From Dechloromonas sp. (lineage in GTDB: Bacteria > Pseudomonadota > Gammaproteobacteria > Burkholderiales > Rhodocyclaceae): 6,245 bases of DNA. The stretch's first letter is position 1; every line of letters starts with the position of its first letter. This document shows positions 1 to 5,607 of the stretch, in pieces. Both the position numbers and the translations under genes were made by a program. Location: positions 1 through 6,245 of the forward strand of contig JAFLDQ010000185.1 of the NCBI GenBank assembly GCA_017302355.1. Direction: 5' to 3'. Under the pieces are notes generated by a model that saw nothing but the letters and a program-made list of their open reading frames with translations, did no database searches and was not told where the DNA came from.

Positions 1-9
1 GTCATCGTC

Positions 10-24
10 CGGCAAGCTTGCCGT
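10..24. repeat. 15-nt palindromic repeat, copy 1 (downstream end of cas operon)
   Basis: The sequence CGGCAAGCTTGCCGT is identical to the copy at 2740-2754, and its first 14 bases are a perfect palindrome. It starts 2 nt after the stop codon of the CARF gene (minus strand). As RNA it could fold as a 5-bp stem with an AGCT loop, but there is no U-tract, so an ordinary intrinsic terminator is unlikely. Confidence 0.6.
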
Positions 25-26
25 GT

Positions 27-1121
27 TCATTCCCAGACGACTTCGTCCGGCTGCAGGCGCAGGCCGTGGCGGGTCAGCGGGCGCTGGCCGATGCTGGCGA
101 TCAGGTAGGGGGCTGCCGCCAGGCCGAGGGCGTCTTTCAGGGCGCGGTTGAGCTTGGCGCATTTCTGTTCGAAGAATTCCTTGCTGAAGCCGTCTTCCTT
201 CGCCAGCATTTCGGCGGTTTTTTCGTAGTCGACCGCATCGATGCCGACCAATTGCGCGTAGAGCGAGAGAAACCCGCCCGGGTCGGCGTCGGTGTGGCGA
301 ACCGGCGCCTGGCGATGTTGCGCGCGCCGGGCGAGCCAGGCATACCAGGCGAGGAGTTGCGGCGGCAGGGCGACCGCCGACCGGCCGCAGGTCAGTTGGC
401 GACGGGCGAGGTCGATGCGCAACGCGGGCTTTTCCAGGTGCGCCTGCGTGGCGGCGACGGCCTCGGAGAAGCTCAGGTCCGGCGCCAGCGCCGCTGCCGG
501 CAGGAGCGGGCGCAGGCGGACGAAGGGGATTTCGGCGAGCATGACGCGGGCGTCGGCGGTGTGGATGGGGCGCCCGTCACGGGTGTGCAGCAGGCGCGGC
601 ACGGCGGGCGGGTAGTAGAAGTCGGGCAGCGACTCGAAGGGGTCGGAGACCAGCACGTGCGACAGCCTGTCCTGCGGCCGGGCGGCGAGCGACAGGCAGT
701 AGCCGAGGTAGAAGCCCATGGTTTTGCGCCCGCCGGCGATCGAGACGTGGAGTTCGCCGGCCGGCCCGGCGGTGAATTCGCGCACCAGGGCATGGATCGC
801 ATCCGCCGCCTGGGCATTGTCTTCGGGCGTGCGGATGTCGGCGAGCGGGGCGCCGTCCCGGCCGGCGATGGTGTGTATGTGGGTTGGGGTAAAGGCGATG
901 CCGAGGGCCTGCGGGTAGTCGCGACAGAACGCGTGGAACTGGCCGGCGACCGGATCGAGCAGGGAAAGCCGGGCGCGTTCGGCGCCTTCCTGGCTGGTGA
1001 TGAGGTGGATTTCATCGGGCGCCCAGGCGGGAGTTTGCGCAACGCACAGGGCATAGAGGGTTTCGGTGACGATCTGCGGCGAGAGGCCGGTGACCGCCAG
1101 CAGGACGCGTTTCGAGTGCAT
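27..1121 (-). CDS. CARF-domain CRISPR-associated protein, NE0113 family (Csm6/Csx1-like)
   Basis: This 364-residue protein matches my memory of the CRISPR-associated NE0113 family, which belongs to the CARF superfamily of cyclic-oligoadenylate sensors in type III CRISPR systems. Some database entries call this family Csm6 or a ring nuclease. The N-terminal Rossmann-like half is clear: a first strand and turn at residues 6-25 (LLAVTGLSPQIVTETLYAL) and the second ligand-loop motif at about 127-137 (SIAGGRKTMGF), followed by a helix. Residues from about 215 to the end form a second, mostly helical and basic domain. Near the C-terminus R347-P-L-T-R-H352 fits the R-x4-H spacing of HEPN RNases, but one motif match does not prove an RNase domain. 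The ATG lies 7 nt after the cas2 stop, so it is the last gene of the cas operon. A cytosolic role in cOA sensing or cleavage is inferred. Family assignment is confident; enzymatic activity is not. Confidence 0.88.
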   Translation of the reverse strand: MHSKRVLLAVTGLSPQIVTETLYALCVAQTPAWAPDEIHLITSQEGAERARLSLLDPVAGQFHAFCRDYPQALGIAFTPTHIHTIAGRDGAPLADIRTPEDNAQAADAIHALVREFTAGPAGELHVSIAGGRKTMGFYLGYCLSLAARPQDRLSHVLVSDPFESLPDFYYPPAVPRLLHTRDGRPIHTADARVMLAEIPFVRLRPLLPAAALAPDLSFSEAVAATQAHLEKPALRIDLARRQLTCGRSAVALPPQLLAWYAWLARRAQHRQAPVRHTDADPGGFLSLYAQLVGIDAVDYEKTAEMLAKEDGFSKEFFEQKCAKLNRALKDALGLAAAPYLIASIGQRPLTRHGLRLQPDEVVWE

Positions 1122-1128
1122 GGCCGGA

Positions 1129-1443
1129 TTATGCCCCGTTGCCGGCGAAAGCAGGGGCGAGCGCTGCCGGCAACCCGGTCCATTGGATGCCTTCGGGCAG
1201 CGTGGCGCGGCCGATGCGCTCCTGCAGGCCGCGGGAGGGCAACGGGTAGCAGCGCACGTCGTCGGTTTTGCCGTCGATCAGCGTGTCGACCGTGGCAAGG
1301 CATTCGGCGACCTGGCGTTCGCTGCCGATGAACAGGAAGATGCTGTATTCGATCGGCGTCGCGCGATCGACCATGGCCCGATGGACGCGGCCGAGGCGGC
1401 GCGGGTCGGTGATGTCGTAGCCGATCACCCAGGCGTGGCTCAT
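1129..1443 (-). CDS. cas2: Cas2 (second copy, divergent), CRISPR adaptation protein
   Basis: This 104-residue protein is a Cas2 family member, the small ferredoxin-fold subunit that dimerises and bridges Cas1 dimers in the spacer-integration complex. The hallmark first strand is VIGYDITDPRRLGRVHR (residues 6-22), with the family's conserved aspartate at D10. The central strand is EYSIFLFIGS (32-41), which lacks the Gln seen before the Ser in the upstream Cas2. A 15-residue Ala/Pro-rich tail follows the last core strand. The start at 1443 was chosen over an in-frame upstream ATG at 1530, because the family fold begins exactly here and because this ATG overlaps the cas1 TGA as ATGA (1443-1440), a typical sign of translational coupling. 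It shares YDI-DPRRL-RVHR with the other Cas2 in this operon but little else, so it is not a recent duplicate. Whether it retains nuclease activity cannot be judged. Confidence 0.9.
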   Translation of the reverse strand: MSHAWVIGYDITDPRRLGRVHRAMVDRATPIEYSIFLFIGSERQVAECLATVDTLIDGKTDDVRCYPLPSRGLQERIGRATLPEGIQWTGLPAALAPAFAGNGA

Positions 1444-2399
1444 GCGGCCTCCGTGCCGGCGGGCGCCGGTTCGGAGGCGACGGCGTGGGCGATGTCGCGC
1501 ACGGCCTGTTCCAGCTCGCGGCGGAAGCATTCGGCGCGTGTTTCATACGCCGCGTAGTAGCGGCCGCGCCCGGCCTTGCCGAGCAGGCAGCCGCTTTCGG
1601 TGTGCGAGAAGTCGCCACTGGCGAGCGTGCCTTCGCGGAACAGCGCCAAGGCGAAGCGATCGGCCTGTGGACGCAGGGCCTCCATGACATCGCAGGCGAG
1701 CGATTCGCGGCCGAAGTCGAGGCAATGATAGAAACCGATGAACGGGTCCAGCCCGGCGCCATACAGGGCGAGTGTCGCTTCGGCGTGCAGCAGCGTGTAG
1801 GTGAGCGACAGCACGGCATTGAGCGGGTCGCGCGGCGGCTGGCGGTTGCGCCCGTGAAACTTCAGGCTGGCCGGGACGATCTCGGCGATGGCTTCGAAGT
1901 AGGCGGCGGCGGCCCCGCCTTCGAGACCGCGCAACGCGGCGATGCTCTTCTGCTCGTCGATCTGGGCGAGCATGCCGGAGATTCTTCTTTCGCAGACGCC
2001 GAGCGGATAGCGGTGCATGGGGTCGCCGGCGCGGCGTTCGCGGATCAGGTCGAGTTGTCCGGAGAGTTTCGCGGCGACGATGGCCCGGGAAAACTTGAGG
2101 CAATAGTCGCCATCGAGCGAGAGGCGATACTGGGCGATCCGCCGCGCGGCGTCGTTGTGCGGGCGGCCAAGGAGCAGACTGGGCGTTCCCTTGCGGCCGG
2201 AAAGGACGACGACGCCGATGTCGTGTTCGCCGAGCTTGCCGAGAAGGCTGGCGCACAGCTTGACGTCGCCGCGCAGGAAAACGCGGGAGAGCGGCTGCAG
2301 CGGCACGGTGCCGACGCGTTCGCCGTTCTCGATGAAGACGAGCGCTTCGCCATCGGCCTTGAGCTCGACATTCCGGCGGTCGACGTAGAGGCTGGTCAT
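1440..2399 (-). CDS. cas1: Cas1 CRISPR integrase
   Basis: This 319-residue protein is the metal-dependent integrase that inserts new spacers at the leader end of a CRISPR array together with Cas2. The N-terminal beta domain starts with LYVDRRNVELKADGEALVF and includes the VVVLSGR strand. The linker motif LLGRPHNDAARRIAQYRLSLD (residues 76-96) is characteristic of Cas1. In the helical catalytic domain the metal-binding triad is present and well spaced: E160 (RGLEGG), H225 (GFYHC) and D237 (SLACDVMEALRP). These correspond to E141, H208 and D221 of E. coli Cas1. The GRESLACDVME stretch resembles the GRPSLALDLME form common in type III and several type I Cas1 proteins, and the length is normal. 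It looks intact and catalytically competent. The gene lies between two cas2 genes, 14 nt after the first and overlapping the second by 4 nt. No reverse-transcriptase or Cas4 fusion is present. Confidence 0.97.
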   Translation of the reverse strand: MTSLYVDRRNVELKADGEALVFIENGERVGTVPLQPLSRVFLRGDVKLCASLLGKLGEHDIGVVVLSGRKGTPSLLLGRPHNDAARRIAQYRLSLDGDYCLKFSRAIVAAKLSGQLDLIRERRAGDPMHRYPLGVCERRISGMLAQIDEQKSIAALRGLEGGAAAAYFEAIAEIVPASLKFHGRNRQPPRDPLNAVLSLTYTLLHAEATLALYGAGLDPFIGFYHCLDFGRESLACDVMEALRPQADRFALALFREGTLASGDFSHTESGCLLGKAGRGRYYAAYETRAECFRRELEQAVRDIAHAVASEPAPAGTEAA

Positions 2400-2413
2400 T
2401 TTCCGGGTCCGGA

Positions 2414-2701
2414 TCAGAGAATCATGAAGGCGCCCTGGTGCGGCGGCAGGGCGGCGCCAAGGCAGGACGGTTGTTGGCGGGGATCGAGCTGGAACAGATG
2501 GGCGCGGTCCTCCGCGAGGTTCATGCGCAGGATCAGCCCGATCCTTACGTCGCGCAGTTCAGCAGGGGTCAGCCAGCACTCGAAAAACGATTTCTGGCCG
2601 CCCACCCGGTAGCCGCGCAGGAACCGGTGAACGCGATTCAGCCGCCGCGGGTCGGCGATGTCGTAACAGACGAGGTAGAGCGTTCGGGCGGGGGCTGGCA
2701 T
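2414..2701 (-). CDS. cas2: Cas2 (first copy), CRISPR adaptation protein
   Basis: This 95-residue protein is a canonical-looking Cas2. The first strand is LYLVCYDIADPRRLNRVHRF (residues 8-27) with the conserved aspartate at D14. The second motif GGQKSFFECWLTPAEL (34-49) is the usual Q-x-S-x-F pattern of Cas2 dimers. It should form the Cas2 dimer at the centre of the Cas1-Cas2 integrase. It is the first gene of the four-gene cas operon. The only plausible start is the ATG at 2701, which adds six residues (MPAPAR) before the usual Cas2 start; no recognisable Shine-Dalgarno sequence precedes it. A TATGAT hexamer at 2713-2708 would give an almost leaderless message if it were the -10 box, and no good -35 accompanies it, so read-through from the upstream exonuclease gene is also possible. 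The frame is intact and ends 14 nt before cas1. Confidence 0.94.
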   Translation of the reverse strand: MPAPARTLYLVCYDIADPRRLNRVHRFLRGYRVGGQKSFFECWLTPAELRDVRIGLILRMNLAEDRAHLFQLDPRQQPSCLGAALPPHQGAFMIL

Positions 2702-2739
2702 GGGGACATCATAGCCAGCGAGCGCCGCCCGGCGGGTGG

Positions 2740-2754
2740 CGGCAAGCTTGCCGT
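2740..2754. repeat. 15-nt palindromic repeat, copy 2 (upstream end of cas operon)
   Basis: This is identical to copy 1 at 10-24 and in the same orientation, as shown by the asymmetric last base. It lies 38 nt upstream of the first cas2 start codon and about 53 nt downstream of the exonuclease stop. It may be an operator, a 3' hairpin of the exonuclease message, a copy of a dispersed genomic palindrome, or a boundary mark of the cas cassette. The sequence alone does not decide. Confidence 0.6.
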
Positions 2755-2807
2755 ATGCCCGCGAGCCGGGCGGCCGCGGCCGGGTGGTCGCCAGCGCCGT
2801 CCCGGGG
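2755..2807. other. GC-rich intergenic dyads between the exonuclease gene and the cas operon
   Basis: This short gap holds a possible 5-bp hairpin, GCCCG (2757-2761) with CGGGC (2767-2771), and a 12-bp palindrome, CGGCCGCGGCCG (2771-2782). Both could serve as a weak 3' structure for the upstream gene. No T-tract follows in the minus direction, and no clear promoter is present. Confidence 0.3.
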
Positions 2808-4175
2808 TCACGATAACGGAATCATCTTCCCGGCGTACCTGGTCAGGATCCTGTAGGTGTCGCGGTCGAACCGCGGGCGGCCGGTAGCGCGCAGGGCGTC
2901 GAGTTCCTCTTGCGAGCGGGCGCTGCCGACGTAGCGCCAGGCGTCGATCAGGTGGGCTTCGCCGCCTTCGCGGAGCAGCGCCGGACCATGGACGGGCCAG
3001 GAAACGAGCCTGATCCGCGCCAGCGCACCGACCAGGCGCAGCGAGTGTCTGGCAGGGCACTCGTGGCCGATGCAGGCGCCCTGACAGCGCCCGGTCCGGC
3101 AGCCGGAGCAGGAGTTTCCGGGGCCAGCCCTTTCCAGGCCGAGCGGGGCATCGCACAGCTTGTGCTCGACGGCCAGGGCGCGCAGCGTCTCGCTGGCCTC
3201 CCGGGCGCTGCCGAACAGGCCGTAGTACGCGGCGCGAATTCCGAAGTCGAGATCGTCCGCCATGGCGAGTTCCGGGCGCAACCACCCTCCGCCTGCATCG
3301 ACCAGCGTCCACGTGCACACCTCGCCGTTGCGCCGCGGCCGGCGGTTGTGGCTGGGCTGCAATTGCCTGACGAGAGCCGCTTCCCGGAGCAGGGCGCCGA
3401 TCTCGCCGGCGGTTTCGATCCAGTCGATGCGCTTGACCTCCCGGGCGAGGTTCATTTCCCTGGGGGAACCGTGGTCGGCTGAAAAATGCGCGAGCACGCG
3501 CTGGCGGATGTCTTTCGCCTTGCCGACGTAGAGGGGCAGGCCGTCGTCGCCGTGGAAGAAGTAAACGCCGGGCGTGTCGGGCAGGTCATCGACGATGCCG
3601 GCATCGAGCTGCGGCGGCAGGCAGGGGCGGGCGTTCTGCGCCGCGAGCGCGGCGTCGATTTCGTCGCTGCTGCGGTCGACGTGGATTTTTTGCCAGAATT
3701 GGCGGATCAGTCGCGCGTCGGCAAGCGCGCGGTGGCGGGCGCCGGCGGCGAGGTTGTGGCGCTCGATCAGCGAATCCAGATTGTGTCGCTTGTGTTCGGG
3801 GAACAGGGTGCGCGACAGCTTGACCGTGCACAGCAGCGGCGCCCGGAAGGTGACGCCAAGACGCCTGAACTCGTTCTTCAGGAAGCCGTAATCGAAACGC
3901 GCGTTGTGGGCGACGAACAGCCTGCCCGCGAGCCGGCGCAAGGTCTCTTCGGCGACATCCGCGAAGGGCGGAGCAGCGGCCACCAGCTCGTTGCTGATCC
4001 CCGTCAGCCGTTCGATGAACGGCGGGATGCGCGTGCCGGGATTGACCAGCTGCTGCCACTCGCGCACCGATCCGTCCTCATCGACTTCGACGATGCCGAT
4101 TTCGGTGATGCGGTCGCTGGCGGCGGTGGCGCCGGTGGTTTCGAGGTCGACGAAGGCCAGCGCGCGGGCGGTCAT
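2808..4175 (-). CDS. DEDDh 3'-5' exonuclease fused to GIY-YIG (UvrC/Cho-like) nuclease
   Basis: This 455-residue two-nuclease fusion joins a DnaQ-type proofreading exonuclease to the nuclease half of UvrC. Residues 1-165 are the exonuclease: Exo I FVDLETTG (D10, E12), Exo II HNARFDYGFL (D95), Exo III HRALADA (H148, D153), so all DEDDh residues are present. Residues 200-280 are GIY-YIG: PGVYFF, LYVGKAKDIRQRV (R226), REAALVR (E265) and PSHN (N277). Downstream, C341, C356, C364 and C368 copy the spacing of the C-terminal pair and the general pattern of the UvrC iron-sulfur motif (GRCQGAC versus GRCLGPC in E. coli UvrC). The UvrC RNase H-like endonuclease and HhH domains are missing. Such fusions are known in betaproteobacteria and mycobacteria, usually annotated as a PolIII epsilon-like or Cho-like protein. 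A role in DNA repair is likely; the partner is unknown. The ATG lies 9 nt after the HD-GYP stop, suggesting co-transcription. The cas operon follows on the same strand. Confidence 0.92.
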   Translation of the reverse strand: MTARALAFVDLETTGATAASDRITEIGIVEVDEDGSVREWQQLVNPGTRIPPFIERLTGISNELVAAAPPFADVAEETLRRLAGRLFVAHNARFDYGFLKNEFRRLGVTFRAPLLCTVKLSRTLFPEHKRHNLDSLIERHNLAAGARHRALADARLIRQFWQKIHVDRSSDEIDAALAAQNARPCLPPQLDAGIVDDLPDTPGVYFFHGDDGLPLYVGKAKDIRQRVLAHFSADHGSPREMNLAREVKRIDWIETAGEIGALLREAALVRQLQPSHNRRPRRNGEVCTWTLVDAGGGWLRPELAMADDLDFGIRAAYYGLFGSAREASETLRALAVEHKLCDAPLGLERAGPGNSCSGCRTGRCQGACIGHECPARHSLRLVGALARIRLVSWPVHGPALLREGGEAHLIDAWRYVGSARSQEELDALRATGRPRFDRDTYRILTRYAGKMIPLS

Positions 4176-4184
4176 CGGCGACGG

Positions 4185-5405
4185 CTAGACCGGCTGCGTC
4201 GCGGCGCGCAGACTGCGGTCGAGGTCGTCGCGGGCGAGGGCGACGATGTCCGGGTCGAGGATTCCCTTGCTGGCGAATTCTCCGAGCGTGTGCGAAATTT
4301 CGTCGAGCCTCTGTGCGCCGCGGTAGGGGCGGACCTGCGCCAGCGCCTGGAAGACGTCGGCGACGGCGACGATACGCGCTTCCGGCGCCAGCGTCGGCGC
4401 CGACCGGCGGAACGGGTAGCCGCGGCCATTGAGCGCTTCGTGGTGAAAGGCCGCCCATTCGGCGACGGTTTCGAGACCGGGGACGTGGCGCAGGATCTGG
4501 TAGGTCTCGAAGCTGTGCCGCTCCATGACCGAGAACTCGGCGACCGTCAGTCGCGCCGGCTTTTCGACGATTTCATCGGGCACGCAGAGCTTGCCGATGT
4601 CGTGCATCAGCCCGGCGATTTCCATCTTGGCCAGCGCATCCGGCGCGAACCCCATGCGTTCCCCGAGATAGCGTGACAGTTGCGCGACGCCGAGCGAGTG
4701 GGAAGCGGTGAAGTGACTCTTGGCATCGACGATGCTGGAGATCAGCCGCGCCACATGGCGGAACTGCGGGAATTCGATGGTGACATTCCACAACGGCAAC
4801 TCGAGATCGTTGAGGTAGCTCTGGACATGGCGCGGGACCAGCGAGATCCAGAACGCCTCGCACGCGGACGCCGCGAGGAAGGCGTCGACCACCTCCCGCC
4901 GCAGGACGCCGCCCGCCAGGGCGGAGATCTCGCGGCAGATGTCCGTGCTGTGGAACAGCGGGTTCTCCAGACCATGCCGCAGCAGCAGCGTATCCACCCG
5001 GTCGCCCAGAAGGATCAGGTTGCTGTCGATGGCGTCCGCCTCGCCGAGGTCCGCCGGCAGTTCGCTCCACGGCGTGTGGTGATGGCGAACGGCGTTGGCC
5101 AGCAGCGAGAGGTGGGCGAACGGCTGCATGAGATGGAAGGCGCGCTCGCAGTGCGCCTGCCTGTCCACGCCAGGGTCGTCGGAAACCAGCCGGCGGTGCT
5201 CGGTGGTGGACGAAACCCCCATATCGTGCAGGAGGCCGGCGAAGACGATGTTCTCCAGGCGCGCTTCGGGCAGTCCCAGCAGCAGCGCTGTCTCGCGGGC
5301 GATCATGGCGACGCGCTTGCCATGCTGGAAATCGCTGACGCCGACCAGGTCGAGGGCGTCCGAGACGGCAAACACGGCACTTTTCAGGTTGATCGTGATG
5401 GGCAT
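4185..5405 (-). CDS. Tandem HD / HD-GYP domain phosphohydrolase
   Basis: The protein (406 residues from the ATG at 5405) carries two HD-type metal phosphohydrolase domains; numbering here is from that ATG. The first, about 10-145, has H28, HD at 60-61, H86, HH at 108-109 and D135, but the GYP loop is replaced by HHHTPWSELP. The second, about 215-375, is a classical HD-GYP: H236, HDIGKL (268-273), H297, HHEALNGRGYPF (321-332) and VADVFQALAQVRPYR (348-362). HD-GYP proteins typically hydrolyse cyclic di-GMP, some also cGAMP, so a soluble signalling phosphodiesterase is inferred. No receiver, PAS or membrane segment is seen. A GTG at 5426 would add seven residues; I prefer the ATG because a candidate -10 (5441-5436) would place transcription start at about 5429, almost on that GTG. 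The gene is divergent from purL and precedes the exonuclease gene by 9 nt. Confidence 0.9.
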   Translation of the reverse strand: MPITINLKSAVFAVSDALDLVGVSDFQHGKRVAMIARETALLLGLPEARLENIVFAGLLHDMGVSSTTEHRRLVSDDPGVDRQAHCERAFHLMQPFAHLSLLANAVRHHHTPWSELPADLGEADAIDSNLILLGDRVDTLLLRHGLENPLFHSTDICREISALAGGVLRREVVDAFLAASACEAFWISLVPRHVQSYLNDLELPLWNVTIEFPQFRHVARLISSIVDAKSHFTASHSLGVAQLSRYLGERMGFAPDALAKMEIAGLMHDIGKLCVPDEIVEKPARLTVAEFSVMERHSFETYQILRHVPGLETVAEWAAFHHEALNGRGYPFRRSAPTLAPEARIVAVADVFQALAQVRPYRGAQRLDEISHTLGEFASKGILDPDIVALARDDLDRSLRAATQPV

Positions 5406-5435
5406 CTGTCGCTCGCTTGGTCTCACCGAAAAGGA

Positions 5436-5444
5436 AGCATACCA
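5436..5444 (-). promoter_or_regulatory. Possible extended -10 promoter for the HD-GYP gene
   Basis: Read on the minus strand, the sequence TGGTATGCT carries an extended -10 TG motif and a hexamer matching TATAAT at four of six positions. It would start transcription at about 5429 and leave a leader of roughly two dozen bases before the ATG at 5405. The -35 region (around 5464-5459, ATTTCA) is poor. It is the best candidate in the divergent region, but weak. Confidence 0.3.
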
Positions 5445-5532
5445 CTACCACGGGCGGCTGAAATGGCGTTCGCCGGGGATTGGGCGAAACGCGGCGAGGC
5501 GGCGGTTGCGGCGCTCGGCCAGCGTGGCCAAT

Positions 5533-5561
5533 GGCGCTCCCCGGAGTCTCGCCGGAGCGCC
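5533..5561. repeat. Inverted repeat overlapping the purL promoter
   Basis: Two perfect 8-bp arms, GGCGCTCC (5533-5540) and GGAGCGCC (5554-5561), are separated by 13 bp. The loop covers the place where the purL -35 box should sit, and the right arm lies just upstream of the -10 box. The position suits a repressor or activator operator, but in GC-rich DNA an 8-bp dyad can also arise by chance. It does not resemble the E. coli PurR box. Confidence 0.35.
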
Positions 5562-5566
5562 TCGGG

Positions 5567-5572
5567 TATAAT
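5567..5572 (+). promoter_or_regulatory. purL promoter -10 box (TATAAT)
   Basis: A perfect TATAAT stands out in otherwise very GC-rich DNA, 35 bp before the purL ATG. Transcription would start at about 5579, giving a leader of around 29 nt. The -35 position (about 5544-5549, GAGTCT) is a poor match to TTGACA, so an activator or a non-canonical upstream contact may be needed. No strong Shine-Dalgarno sequence is seen before the ATG. Confidence 0.55.
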
Positions 5573-5607
5573 TCCGGCCTCCCCGCCTGACCCGAAATTC
5601 CCTCTCC

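Noticed and set aside
10..24. The left-edge palindrome as the first repeat of a CRISPR array
   Set aside because: Only one copy is at this edge, the second is 2.7 kb away, and 15 nt is shorter than usual CRISPR repeats. No spacer-length periodicity is visible inside the window.
18..1331. Long open frame on the plus strand opposite the CARF gene
   Set aside because: It lies antisense to a clear family member, has Arg/Gly/Ala-rich low-information sequence and no recognisable motif. Long antisense frames are expected in GC-rich coding DNA.
1485..2612. Plus-strand open frame of 375 codons opposite cas1 and the first cas2
   Set aside because: It is a shadow of the cas genes: it crosses two genes, shows no motif, and no promoter or ribosome site supports it.
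27..2701. Recent horizontal transfer of the cas operon judged by base composition
   Set aside because: By eye the cas genes are as GC-rich as their neighbours and no transposase or integrase gene is present, so composition gives no support.
2708..2713. TATGAT hexamer on the minus strand as the -10 box of the cas operon
   Set aside because: It matches five of six bases, but there is no fitting -35, and transcription would begin almost on the first cas2 ATG. It is too weak to list as a promoter.
3486..4676. Plus-strand open frame of 396 codons opposite the exonuclease and HD-GYP genes
   Set aside because: It spans the junction of two well-supported minus-strand genes and looks like complementary-strand composition, not a protein family.
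4185..5405. A functional link between the HD-GYP phosphohydrolase and the cyclic-oligoadenylate pathway of the CARF protein
   Set aside because: HD-GYP enzymes typically act on c-di-GMP or cGAMP, the gene is separated from the cas operon by the exonuclease gene and a 106-bp gap, and nothing in the sequence points to oligoadenylate as substrate.
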